From Streptomyces caatingaensis (GTDB lineage Bacteria; Actinomycetota; Actinomycetes; Streptomycetales; Streptomycetaceae), in assembly GCF_001187435.1 (NCBI RefSeq), contig NZ_LFXA01000018.1, positions 558,001 through 622,000 on the forward strand: a DNA stretch of 64,000 nt, in the 5' to 3' direction. Under the pieces are notes generated by a model. The model was given only the letters and a program-made list of their open reading frames with translations. It was not told the DNA's origin and did not search any database. How positions within the stretch are numbered: the first letter of the stretch is position 1; the number at the start of each line of letters is the position of its first letter. Of this stretch, positions 56,709 through 64,000 are shown one piece after another. A program made the position numbers and the translations under genes.

Positions 56709-57563
56709 TCAGCCCTTGACCGCGCCGCGCATGATGCCGCCCACGATGTGGCGGCCGAAGAGGGCGAGCACGAGCAGCAGCGGCAGCGTCCCCAGCAGGG
56801 CGCCCGCCATCACGACGGCCTGGTCGGGCACGTAGCCGCGGCCGAGCCCGGTGAGGGCGACCTGGACGGTGGGGTTGTCCTGGGTCAGCGCGATCACCGG
56901 CCAGAAGAAGTCGTTCCACGCCTGGACGAAGGAGAGCATCCCCAGCACGGCCATCGCCGGCCGGGCGACCGGCAGCACCACGTGCCGCACGATCCGCAGG
57001 CTGCTCGCCCCGTCCACACGGGCCGCCTCGATCAGCTCCAGCGGCAGTGCCTCCGCCAGGTACTGCCGCATGAAGAAGACGCCGAACGCGCTGACCAGCG
57101 TGGGCAGGACGACGGTCTGCAGCCGGTCGGTCCACCCCAGCCGCGCGACGACCAGGAAGAGCGGGACGACGGAGAGCTGCGGGGGCACCATCATCGTCCC
57201 GACCACCGCCGCCAGCAGGGCGTTCCTGAAGCGGAAGCGCAGCTTGGCGAAGGCGAAGCCGGCGACGGTGCAGAAGAGCACGGTGCCCAGCGCCACGCTG
57301 CCGGCCACCAGCACCGTGTTCAGCACCGCGAGCCCCAGCCGGGCCTCGCCCCAGGCGATGCCCAGATTGCGGCCGAGGTGCGGGCCGAACCAGAGCGGCG
57401 GCGGCGTGTGCGCCAGCCGCGTGTTGTCCCGCGAGGCCGCCACGGCCGTCCACAGCAGCGGCAGCACCGAGCCCGCGGTGAACAGCGTCAGCACGGCGTA
57501 CGTGACCGGCCCGGCGCGCAGGTGCCGCCCGGCCGCCCGGCCCCGTCCGCCCCGTCCGCGCAC
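56709..57563 (-). CDS. Sugar ABC transporter permease (CebG-like)
   Basis: 284 residues from GTG 57563. Six membrane helices of the MalG type, with N-terminal ARG-rich start, and the EAA loop EAARVDGASSLRIVRHVVLP that contacts the ATPase. Begins 9 bases after the first permease stop and is followed by bglC after 61 bases. The ATPase is not encoded here; as with other ceb systems it is presumably the shared MsiK. Confidence 0.93.
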   Translation of the reverse strand: MRGRGGRGRAAGRHLRAGPVTYAVLTLFTAGSVLPLLWTAVAASRDNTRLAHTPPPLWFGPHLGRNLGIAWGEARLGLAVLNTVLVAGSVALGTVLFCTVAGFAFAKLRFRFRNALLAAVVGTMMVPPQLSVVPLFLVVARLGWTDRLQTVVLPTLVSAFGVFFMRQYLAEALPLELIEAARVDGASSLRIVRHVVLPVARPAMAVLGMLSFVQAWNDFFWPVIALTQDNPTVQVALTGLGRGYVPDQAVVMAGALLGTLPLLLVLALFGRHIVGGIMRGAVKG

Positions 57564-57572
57564 GCCGGCCCC

Positions 57573-58571
57573 TCACCCGTCCCCGCGCAGCCGCCGGGCG
57601 ACCAGCCCGCCGGCCCCGGCGACCACCAGCAGGATCAGGAACATGGCCCAGGCCACCGCCGCGGCACGCCCGAGGTGGAAGTCGTACCAGCCCTGCTCGT
57701 AGAGGTAGAGCCCCAGCGTCTGGAACTGGTGCGAGGCCCCGCCCTTCTGTCCCCCCGCCCCGCCGAACAGCAGCGGCTCCCCGAAGAGTTGGGTCGCCCC
57801 GATCGTGGAGACGACCACGGTGAAGAGGATCGTCGGCCGCAGCGCCGGCACCGTCACATGGCGGAACTGCCGCAGCCGCGACGCCCCGTCCAGCGCCGCC
57901 GACTCGTACAGCTCGTCCGGCACCGCCTGCATCGCGGCCAGGTAGATCAGCGCGTTGTAGCCCGTCCACCGCCACACGACGATCGAGGAGACGGCGACGC
58001 GGGCCGCCCAGGTGCCGTTCTGCCAGTCCACCGGCGCCAGCCCGGCCAGCCCCAGCGCCCAGTTGACCATGCCGTAGTCGCGCCCGTAGAGGAGGACGAA
58101 GACCAGGGTGGCCGCGGCGGTCGAGGTGGCGTAGGGGGCGAGCAGCGCCACCCGCCAGAAGACCGCCGCCCGCAACCGGTGGTGCAGCAGGTGCGCCAGC
58201 CCCAGGGCCGTCAGCAGCTGCGGCACCGTCGACAGGACGCCGATCACCGCGGTGTTGCCCAGCGCGTTCCAGAAGAACGCGTCGTCCAGCAGCCGTACGT
58301 AGTTGTGCAGCCCGGTCCACCGCTCCCGGCCCGGTTCCGTGAGCTCCATCCGGTGCAGCGAGGCCCAGCCCGTCCACAGCAGGGGGAAGATCCCGAATGC
58401 CGCGAAGAAGAGGAAGAACGGCGCCACGAAGGCATAGGGGCTGTAGCGCACGTCCCACCGGTAGCGGCGGCTGCGCCGGGCCGCGCGCCGGTCCTCGGCG
58501 CCGGGGCGCTCCCGGCGGCCGGGGTCCGCGGCGCCGGGCGGGCACGCCGTCGTCGTGGGCGCGGCCGTCAT
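57573..58571 (-). CDS. Sugar ABC transporter permease (CebF-like)
   Basis: 332 residues from ATG 58571, which overlaps the binding-protein stop (ATGA). A long Arg/Pro-rich cytoplasmic N-terminus precedes six membrane helices of the MalF type (YSPYAFVAPFFLFFAAFGIFPLLW first) with the EAA loop ESAALDGASRLRQFRHVTVPALRP. Partner of the next gene. Confidence 0.93.
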   Translation of the reverse strand: MTAAPTTTACPPGAADPGRRERPGAEDRRAARRSRRYRWDVRYSPYAFVAPFFLFFAAFGIFPLLWTGWASLHRMELTEPGRERWTGLHNYVRLLDDAFFWNALGNTAVIGVLSTVPQLLTALGLAHLLHHRLRAAVFWRVALLAPYATSTAAATLVFVLLYGRDYGMVNWALGLAGLAPVDWQNGTWAARVAVSSIVVWRWTGYNALIYLAAMQAVPDELYESAALDGASRLRQFRHVTVPALRPTILFTVVVSTIGATQLFGEPLLFGGAGGQKGGASHQFQTLGLYLYEQGWYDFHLGRAAAVAWAMFLILLVVAGAGGLVARRLRGDG

Positions 58572-59884
58572 TCGTCCACCGCGTTCTCGATCTCCTGCTG
58601 GGCCGCCGCCCAGGCCGCCTCCGGCGCCCTGCCCTGCTGTTCGACCTGGGCGATGCCGACGTCGGTGAACGCGGTCCCGATCAGCTGCTCGCGGGGCCCG
58701 GTGACGAGCGTGGGGGCCCGGCGGGCCGCCTCGGCGAAGATCTCCGCGACGGGTGCGCCGCCGAAGTAGGCGTTGCGCGCGCCCCGGAGCTGCGGCATGG
58801 CGTACGAGGCGGGGGTGGAGGGGAAGCTCGCCTGCCGTTCGAAGAGCCGGGCCTGCTGCTCGGGGGCGGTCAGCCAGGCGGCGAGCGCGACGGCGGCGGC
58901 CCGGTGCCGGGCGGCCCGGGGCACGGTGAGGAAGGAGCCGCCCCAGCTGGCGGGCCGGGGCGCGGCGGCCACGTCCCACCGGCCGCGGCCCGCGTCGCCG
59001 GCCTTCTCCTTGATGTAGCCGAGCATCCACGGCGGGCAGGCGACGGTGGCGAAGCGCCCGTTGGCATACGCCTGGTCCCAGGGCTTCTCGAACTGCTTGA
59101 GCCGCGCGGTCAGTCCGTCGCGGGCGGCCCGCACGGCCAGGTCCCAGGCCGTGCGGACGGCCGGTCCGCCCGTGTACAGCGGGCGTCCGGCGCGGTCGTA
59201 GTAGCGCTCCGGATAGCCGTGGATGGCGGCGTTGTAGATCCCGGCGGCCGAGTCGGTGAAGACGGTGCCCGCCGGGGCGCGGTCCCGGTAGGCCCGTCCG
59301 ACGGCGAGGTACTTGTGCCAGTCGCCGGCCCACAGCCGGCCGACGGCACCCCGTTCGGTGGGCAGACCGGCCCGCCGGAAGAGGTCCTTGCGGTAGCAGA
59401 CGGCGATCGGGCCGATGTCCGTGCCGAGCCCCACGGTCCTGCCGTCGGGGGCGGTGGCCTGCGCCCACTTCCAGGGGAGCCAGGTGCCCGCGCGGACCCC
59501 GGGCGCGCGGGACAGGTCGGTGAGCCGGCCGCCCAGGTCCCGGGCCAGGTCGTGGATGTCGCCGACCTCGACGGCCTGGATGTCGGCCAGCCCGCCGCCG
59601 GTCACCAGGTGGGTGAGGAACTGGGGGTAGTAGGTGTCGTTGCGCTCGATCACGCTTTCCGTGATCCGGACGTCCGGGTGCAGCCGCTCGTACTCGGCGT
59701 AGAGCCCGGCCTGCCGGAAGCCGAAGACCCCGAAGGTGCCCACGGAGAGCGTGGTCCGCCCGTCGTCCCCGTCCCCGGCGCAGCCGGTGAGCACCGCGGC
59801 CGCGAGCACGGCGGCGGCGGTGAGGGCCACCGCCGTCCGGCACGTCCGCCGGGCGTGCGCGCTGCTGTGCCTGCGACGGTGCAC
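58568..59884 (-). CDS. Sugar-binding lipoprotein (CebE-like)
   Basis: 438 residues from GTG 59884, with GGAGG eight bases upstream. The lipobox VLTGC puts the lipidated Cys at 35. The mature protein starts TLSVGTFGVFGFRQAGLYAEY and shares with CebE the blocks DIQAVEVGDIHDLA, GLGTDIGPIAVCYRKDLF, LWAGDWHKYLAVG, ATVACPPWMLGYIKEKAG and GGSFLTVPRAARH. CebE of Streptomyces binds cellobiose and cellotriose. First gene of the importer-bglC operon, downstream of a promoter-like TTGACA at 59994-59999. Confidence 0.92.
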   Translation of the reverse strand: MHRRRHSSAHARRTCRTAVALTAAAVLAAAVLTGCAGDGDDGRTTLSVGTFGVFGFRQAGLYAEYERLHPDVRITESVIERNDTYYPQFLTHLVTGGGLADIQAVEVGDIHDLARDLGGRLTDLSRAPGVRAGTWLPWKWAQATAPDGRTVGLGTDIGPIAVCYRKDLFRRAGLPTERGAVGRLWAGDWHKYLAVGRAYRDRAPAGTVFTDSAAGIYNAAIHGYPERYYDRAGRPLYTGGPAVRTAWDLAVRAARDGLTARLKQFEKPWDQAYANGRFATVACPPWMLGYIKEKAGDAGRGRWDVAAAPRPASWGGSFLTVPRAARHRAAAVALAAWLTAPEQQARLFERQASFPSTPASYAMPQLRGARNAYFGGAPVAEIFAEAARRAPTLVTGPREQLIGTAFTDVGIAQVEQQGRAPEAAWAAAQQEIENAVDE

Positions 59885-59936
59885 GCGTGCGTCCTCCAGG
59901 GCGGGCCGGCCGCGGGGCGGGCCGGGCGGGCGGGAG

Positions 59937-59999
59937 TTGCGGCAGGGCTGCTTCCGGATCCAACGCCGGCCACTCTGCCGCAAGCCGACGGACTGTCAA
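59937..59999 (-). promoter_or_regulatory. Promoter and inverted repeat of the CebEFG-like operon
   Basis: On the minus strand, TTGACA (59999-59994) is followed 16 bases later by CAGAGT (weak -10). A 9-bp inverted repeat, TTGCGGCAG at 59983-59975 and CTGCCGCAA at 59945-59937, starts in the promoter spacer. No CebR box (GGGAGCGCTCCC) is present. Confidence 0.45.
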
Positions 60000-60085
60000 A
60001 GGCGCGGCACGCCGCGGCGGTGGGGGCGTCCGGGGGCGCGGCCCGGCGTGTCGGCGTGCGGGGCGGGGGCGGGGACGGCACAACG

Positions 60086-60123
60086 CCGAGGGCCCGGCCT
60101 GCTTCCGCAGACCGGGCCCTCGG
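60086..60123 (-). terminator. Terminator of tRNA-His
   Basis: Twelve-base-pair stem CCGAGGGCCCGG (60086-60097) with CCGGGCCCTCGG (60112-60123), with extra inner pairing, 9 bases past the tRNA 3' end. Confidence 0.85.
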
Positions 60124-60132
60124 GTCGATCAG

Positions 60133-60206
60133 GGTGAGTAACGGGACTCGAACCCGCGACATCCTGGACCACAACCAGGTGCTCTACCAGCTGAGCTATA
60201 CCCACC
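60133..60206 (-). tRNA. tRNA-His (anticodon GTG)
   Basis: Minus strand: acceptor GTGGGTA with TACTCAC (one G-U), extra G at position -1, D arm TAGCTCAGCTGGTAGAGCA, anticodon arm CTGGTTGTGGTCCAG (GTG) and T arm GGTTCGAGTCC; discriminator C. The -1 G and C73 are histidine identity elements. Confidence 0.96.
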
Positions 60207-60312
60207 ACGTCCGGCGTTCGTTTCCGTGTTTCCCACCGGCCGAGAAAAAGTGTACAGGGTCCGGAGGGGTGCTCGCTCCCGGCTTTCGCCGAACCGGGAG
60301 CGAGCTGCGTCA

Positions 60313-60918
60313 CTAATCCTGAGCAGGCAGGACGTGCTTCGCCGCGATCGCCTTCGCCGTGTCGGAGTCCGGGCCGGGCTGCGGGACGAAGATCGCCTCC
60401 CGGTAGTAGCGGAGCTCGGCGATCGACTCGCGGATGTCGGCGAGCGCCCGGTGGTTGCCGCTCTTCTTCGGGCTGGCGAAGTACGCCCTCGGGAACCAGC
60501 GGCGGGACAGCTCCTTCACCGACGAGACGTCGACGATGCGGTAGTGCAGGTGCGCCTCAAGCTCGGGCATGTCCCGCAGCAGGAAGCCGCGGTCCGTGCT
60601 GACCGAGTTTCCGCACAGCGGGGCCTTGCCCGGCTCCGGGACGTACTCGCGGACGTACTCCAGGACCCGCCGCTCGGCCTCCTCGAGCGTCGTCCCGCCG
60701 TCCAGCTCGGCGAGCAGCCCGGAGGCCGTGTGCATCTGGCGCACCACCTCGGGCATGGTGGTCAGGGCCTCGGCGGGCGGGCGGACGACGATGTCCACGC
60801 CGTCGCCGAGGATGTTCAGCTCCGAGTCGGTGACCAGCGCGGCCACCTCGATGAGCGCGTCGGACGACAGCGAGAGTCCCGTCATCTCGCAGTCGATCCA
60901 CACCATGCGATCGTTCAT
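60313..60918 (-). CDS. orn: Oligoribonuclease
   Basis: 201 residues from ATG 60918. A DEDDh 3'-5' exonuclease that degrades 2-5-mers of RNA, including pGpG from c-di-GMP. Key residues: WIDCEMTGLSL with Asp and Glu, later GNSVSTDRGFLLRDMPELE, YRIVDVSSVKEL and HRALADIRESIAELRYYRE with the final His/Asp. It starts 5 bases after adpA, as in S. coelicolor and S. griseus where ornA is needed for development. Confidence 0.96.
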   Translation of the reverse strand: MNDRMVWIDCEMTGLSLSSDALIEVAALVTDSELNILGDGVDIVVRPPAEALTTMPEVVRQMHTASGLLAELDGGTTLEEAERRVLEYVREYVPEPGKAPLCGNSVSTDRGFLLRDMPELEAHLHYRIVDVSSVKELSRRWFPRAYFASPKKSGNHRALADIRESIAELRYYREAIFVPQPGPDSDTAKAIAAKHVLPAQD

Positions 60919-60923
60919 GGAAC

Positions 60924-62267
60924 TCACCCTACGGGGCGTTCCCGCTGGCCGGGCAGGTGAGGGCTGTAGAGATCCGATTCCGGTTTGCCCGGTTCCACGG
61001 CGTTCGGCCCGGGGCCGACGCCGTGGCCCACCGGCACCCCGTGCCCGGTGTGCCCACCGTGCCCGTGGTGCCGGTCGCCGCCGAGCGGAGCGCCGGGGAC
61101 GGCGTGCGCGGCGGCGAGCGCGCTCCGTCTCATGCCCATGACCGCCGCCTCCCCGGCCCGGGGCTCGACCGGCTCCGCCCCCGGGAAGCGCTCGCCCCGC
61201 TCCGCGCGGTCCGCCCGGTCGGGGCGGTCCGGCCGGCCGTCGGATCCGCCCTGCGGGCGCCGTGCCCGGTAGGCCGCCCGGTAGGCGGCCGGGGAGGACC
61301 CCAGCTGGCGGCGGAAGTGGCCGCGCAGGGCGACGGGCGACCGGAAGCCGCAGCGCCCGGCGACCTCGTCCACCGAGTAGTCCGAGGTCTCCAGCAGCCG
61401 CTGGGCCTGGAGGACCCGCTGGGTGATCAGCCACTGGAGCGGCGCGCTGCCGGTGAGCGAGCGGAACCTGCGGTCGAAGGTGCGGCGGCTCATATAGGCG
61501 CGGGCGGCCAGGGTCTCCACGTCGAACTGCTCGTGGAGGTGCTCCAGCGCCCAGGCGACGACCTCGGCGAGCGGGTCGGCGCCGATCTCCTCGGGTAAAG
61601 AGCGGTCGAGGTAGCGCTCCTGGCCGCCGCTGCGGCGCGGCGGGACGACGAGCCGGCGGGCCAGCGCCCCCGCCGCGTCGGCGCCGTGGTCGGTGCGCAC
61701 GATGTGCAGGCACAGGTCGATGCCGGCCGCCGTGCCCGCCGAGGTCAGGACGTCACCGTCGTCCACGAAGAGCTCCCTGGGGTCCACGTGGACCGAGGGG
61801 TAGCGCTTGGCGAGCGTCGGCGCGTACATCCAGTGGGTCGTGGCGGGTCTGCCGTCGAGCAGTCCCGCGGCGGCCAGTACGAAGGCACCGGTGCACAGCC
61901 CGACGATGCGGGCGCCCTCCTCGTGGGCCCGGCGCAGTGCGTCGAGGGCGGCCGGCGGCGGTGGCTGGGTGATGGACCGCCAGGCCGGTACGACGACGGT
62001 GCCGGCCCTGGAGAGCGCCTCCAGGCCGTACGGTGCGGTCAGTTCGAGGCCACCGGTTGTTCGCAATGGCACATCTTCGCCTGCGCAGACCAGCAGGCGG
62101 TAACGGGGAACTCCGGCGTCCTGCCGGTCGATCCCGAATACGGAGAGCGGAATGGAGCTTTCGAAGATCGGGCCGCCGCTGAACAGCAATACGGCGACGA
62201 TCTCCCGGCGGCGGCGTCCGGAGAGCTTGCGCACGGTCTCCGGTACGGTCGTGGAGTCCTGGCTCAT
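60924..62267 (-). CDS. adpA: AdpA, central developmental regulator
   Basis: 447 residues from ATG 62267. A DJ-1/PfpI-like dimerisation domain (about 20-205; LLFSGGPIFESSIPLSVFG, ARIVGLCTGAFVLAAAGLL) and an AraC-type DNA-binding domain (about 240-345; FDVETLAARAYMSRRTFDRRF, SVDEVAGRCGFRSPVALRGHFRR). Sequence is near-identical in character to known AdpA proteins. Codon 224 (Leu of RSLPEEIG; bases 61596-61598) is TTA, so translation depends on the bldA tRNA. The C-terminal tail is His/Gly-rich (DRHHGHGGHTGHG). It controls aerial growth, sporulation and secondary metabolism. Confidence 0.98.
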   Translation of the reverse strand: MSQDSTTVPETVRKLSGRRRREIVAVLLFSGGPIFESSIPLSVFGIDRQDAGVPRYRLLVCAGEDVPLRTTGGLELTAPYGLEALSRAGTVVVPAWRSITQPPPPAALDALRRAHEEGARIVGLCTGAFVLAAAGLLDGRPATTHWMYAPTLAKRYPSVHVDPRELFVDDGDVLTSAGTAAGIDLCLHIVRTDHGADAAGALARRLVVPPRRSGGQERYLDRSLPEEIGADPLAEVVAWALEHLHEQFDVETLAARAYMSRRTFDRRFRSLTGSAPLQWLITQRVLQAQRLLETSDYSVDEVAGRCGFRSPVALRGHFRRQLGSSPAAYRAAYRARRPQGGSDGRPDRPDRADRAERGERFPGAEPVEPRAGEAAVMGMRRSALAAAHAVPGAPLGGDRHHGHGGHTGHGVPVGHGVGPGPNAVEPGKPESDLYSPHLPGQRERPVG

Positions 62268-62634
62268 GGCGCTAAGCCCCCCTCGGCGGTCGAGTCCTCT
62301 CGGTCCTGCACGTTTCCCCTCGGTCCTGAACGGTTCCCCCGCCGGTCATGGCCAAGATCGAATCTACTGTGTCGGATGTAGTCGCGGTGACCAGTTCACC
62401 ACCCGGCTCTATGTCGACATGACAACTTGGCGCGAAGCGTTCGATCACGAAGCGTTGCACTTGCAGGCCCCGCTGAAAAGTACGCCTCTCGCCACTGCCC
62501 AATCCCCGTAGGGTGCAACCGCCCTCAGCGGTCCTTTCCTTGCTGGTCGCCCGGCTGTTGGGGGCTGGTCAGGCCAAGCGAGGGCTGTCGGCCCGAAGTT
62601 GGCCGAAAACATACGGGTGTCGTCGTACAAAAAA
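62268..62634. other. adpA upstream region
   Basis: 367 bases. A near-match to the AdpA-binding consensus (TGGCGCGAAG versus TGGCSNGWWY, 9 of 10) is at 62428-62437, possible autoregulation. CGAAGCGTT is directly repeated at 62433-62441 and 62448-62456. No gene is recognised in it. Confidence 0.5.
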
Positions 62635-62994
62635 TCAGTCGAGGGGCGTACCGGTGCCCGCGTGCCGCGAGCCGCGGTGCGTACCGCTCCCCGTACGACC
62701 GTGCCGGCCACGGTGCGGTACGGCCCGTTCCGCAGGCCCGTCCACCAGCCGTCCGCCGCGGACGGCGCGCCCGGCCGCGCGCTCGGACCGGCGCAGCAGG
62801 GCCCGGCAGGCGCAGGTGACCGCGACCAGGCCGGCCGCGCTGCCCGCGGCGCCGCCCAGGGACTGACCGCACATCAACAGCACGACGGGCACCAGGGTGC
62901 AGCTGAAGGCCGCCCAGCGGACCACGTCGCTCACCGGATCGGGCGATTCCCTTCCGGCGTCCTCGTCGTGGGCGTCATCACGGGTTCCGGGCAC
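62635..62994 (-). CDS. Small membrane protein
   Basis: 119 residues from GTG 62994 with GGGAG about eight bases upstream; a longer form from further upstream is less likely. Cytoplasmic acidic start (TRDDAHDEDAGRES), then two membrane helices (VVRWAAFSCTLVPVVLLMC and GAAGSAAGLVAVTCACRALL) and a long basic Arg/His/Gly-rich tail (GRHGRTGSGTHRGSRHAG). Same strand as adpA, 367 bases upstream of it. I recall a similar small protein beside adpA in other Streptomyces; function unknown. Confidence 0.65.
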   Translation of the reverse strand: MPGTRDDAHDEDAGRESPDPVSDVVRWAAFSCTLVPVVLLMCGQSLGGAAGSAAGLVAVTCACRALLRRSERAAGRAVRGGRLVDGPAERAVPHRGRHGRTGSGTHRGSRHAGTGTPLD

Positions 62995-63431
62995 GGAGCG
63001 GCTCCCTGGCGGCGTCTGCTGGCGGTAGTACAACGCCGGCCGGGCGTGTGGGTCACTGAGCGGGTGGGCAGGGGTAGGGCCCAAGGGGGCATTGCGCTCC
63101 GGGCGGCCCTCGTGCATGCTCCGGGGAACGCTCACCCGTCAGCCGTCACGCCCGTCGAGGGGGACACCGAGTGCCGAGCACCGTTCGCCGGGGGTCCGTC
63201 CGGTCCGGGTCCGTCCGGCGCCGGCCGGCTCCTTCCGGCCTCTTCGGGGGCCGGACCCTGGGCACCCGGCACCCGCCGCCGTACCCTGGGGGGTAAGCCC
63301 TTGAAAAGATGAATCCCGGACGGATTTTTGTCGCCGTTCTGACGCCACCGCCCCGGTGCGGCACACGGCGCGACTCCCGAGCCAGCCCACCGACGCCCCT
63401 CCGTACGAGGACTCCCTTCGCCGAGACACCG
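62995..63431. other. Intergenic gap upstream of the stress protein gene
   Basis: 437 bases between divergent genes. Contains an AT-richer promoter-like stretch around 63300-63335 (CTTGAAAAGATGAATCCC) and no recognisable gene. Longer frames on either strand are out of keeping with Streptomyces codon bias. Confidence 0.5.
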
Positions 63432-63953
63432 ATGGCCGGTCACGAATTCTCCGAACCCGCGGACCGCAAGCGGATCGCCGATCAGACGGCGCTCCCCGAG
63501 GCGGCGGAACAAGCACGTCATTCCTGCGATCCGGCGTTCCAGCACGGTGTCGTCGTGGGCTTCGACGGCTCCACGTCGAGCGAGCGAGCGCTTGCGTATG
63601 CAATCGGCATGGCCCGGCGCTCCGGCTCGGGCCTGATCATCGTCCATGTGGCCAACCGGCTGCCGACGACCGTCTGGGCGGGCTGTGAGCCCCCGGTCTT
63701 CGTCGACGTCCCGGACCACCGCACCGAGGTCCTGGGGCTGGAGCTGGCCTGCGCCGACCACCTCTCCGAGGTGCCCTGGATCCTGGTCGAGCGCGGCGGC
63801 GACATCTGCCACGAGCTGGAGGAGGTCGGGCGCGAGTACGCGGCCGACGCGATCGTGGTCGGCTCCACCCACGGGATCGTCGGCCGGATCTTCGGCTCGG
63901 TGGCGGGGCGGCTGGCGCGCCGGGCGCAGCGGCCCGTGGTCGTCATCCCGTAG
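63432..63953 (+). CDS. Universal stress protein (UspA family)
   Basis: 173 residues from ATG 63432; an upstream in-frame start would add a Pro/Arg-rich, non-family stretch. One USP domain: GVVVGFDGSTSSERALAYAI at its start and the ATP-binding motif GSTHGIVGRIFGSVAGRLARRAQRPVVV (G-2x-G-9x-G-S type) at the end, written here as its parts GSTHG, GRIFGS and RPVVVIP. Cytoplasmic nucleotide-binding stress protein; specific role unknown. Ends 47 bases before the window end. Confidence 0.92.
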   Translation: MAGHEFSEPADRKRIADQTALPEAAEQARHSCDPAFQHGVVVGFDGSTSSERALAYAIGMARRSGSGLIIVHVANRLPTTVWAGCEPPVFVDVPDHRTEVLGLELACADHLSEVPWILVERGGDICHELEEVGREYAADAIVVGSTHGIVGRIFGSVAGRLARRAQRPVVVIP

Positions 63954-64000
63954 CCGGGCCCCTCTCCGGCGGTTCGTCAACTCCCGGTCGGCGGAAGGGC

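Noticed and set aside
56601..58769. 722-codon plus-strand frame opposite the sugar permeases
   Set aside because: Antisense shadow of two confirmed MalF/MalG-type permeases; Gln/Arg/His-rich and without motifs.
62152..62511. Plus-strand frame overlapping the adpA start and upstream region
   Set aside because: Opposite to a confirmed gene, unusual composition, no ribosome site and no homology recognised.

Overview
The window is high-GC actinobacterial DNA and almost certainly comes from the conserved core of a Streptomyces chromosome. It carries adpA with an in-frame TTA (bldA-type) codon, the cslA-glxA-cslZ morphogenesis genes, a cdgA-like c-di-GMP enzyme, DUF397/XRE pairs, class F sortase and LAXTG-type surface proteins. 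Many starts are GTG, and coding strongly favours G/C in third positions.

Layout. 0-8 kb: end of rph, a lipoprotein, rdgB, tRNA-Leu, a histidine kinase coupled to a membrane-anchored partner, bcp, DUF3618, a GroES-like protein, a guanidinium-type SMR exporter behind a guanidine-III riboswitch, and a class A penicillin-binding protein. 8-18 kb: a two-permease ABC-2 exporter, a secreted SGNH esterase, DUF445, a DUF3311-SSF symporter pair, a DUF6412 gene fused to a decapitated YidC-like gene, and an FAH-family hydrolase. 18-24.6 kb: a three-gene operon with an alpha/beta hydrolase carrying a type VII secretion-like N-terminus, then an XRE-DUF397 pair, two small unknown genes and a Gfo/Idh/MocA oxidoreductase. 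24.7-28.3 kb: secreted or wall-anchored proteins, a HAD phosphatase and a class F sortase.

28.3-39 kb: hyphal-tip glycan genes (GH6 endoglucanase, GlxA radical copper oxidase, CslA synthase, AA10 LPMO behind a DasR-like operator), a FadR-type regulator, an NlpC/P60 hydrolase and a DsbA/CcdA redox pair. Three identical tRNA-Lys(CTT) genes, each with its own terminator, lie at 34.6, 38.8 and 44.6 kb. 39-45 kb: an IclR regulator, a frameshifted luciferase-like oxidoreductase, cdgA with a BldD-like upstream site and an M6-type protease.

45-51 kb: a tightly coupled operon of a Cas4/Dna2-like Fe-S nuclease, an unknown 522-residue protein and a Upf1/Dna2-type SF1 helicase. Together they look like a split Dna2 and are the most interesting candidate system here. 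It is preceded by a PAP2 phosphatase, and two distantly related prim-pol-like small proteins lie on either side at 45 and 54 kb. 51-64 kb: a histidine phosphatase, a TPR regulator, a spermidine synthase-like protein, a CebEFG-BglC-like oligosaccharide operon with no local repressor, tRNA-His, adpA-orn, a small membrane protein and a universal stress protein.

Intergenic space is dominated by a dispersed GC-rich hairpin element (four clear copies), several short tandem repeats and strong terminator hairpins. Three gene ends look broken: the PBP tail, the YidC-like gene and the LLM oxidoreductase. All calls come from reading the sequence and from family knowledge; no database search was run.
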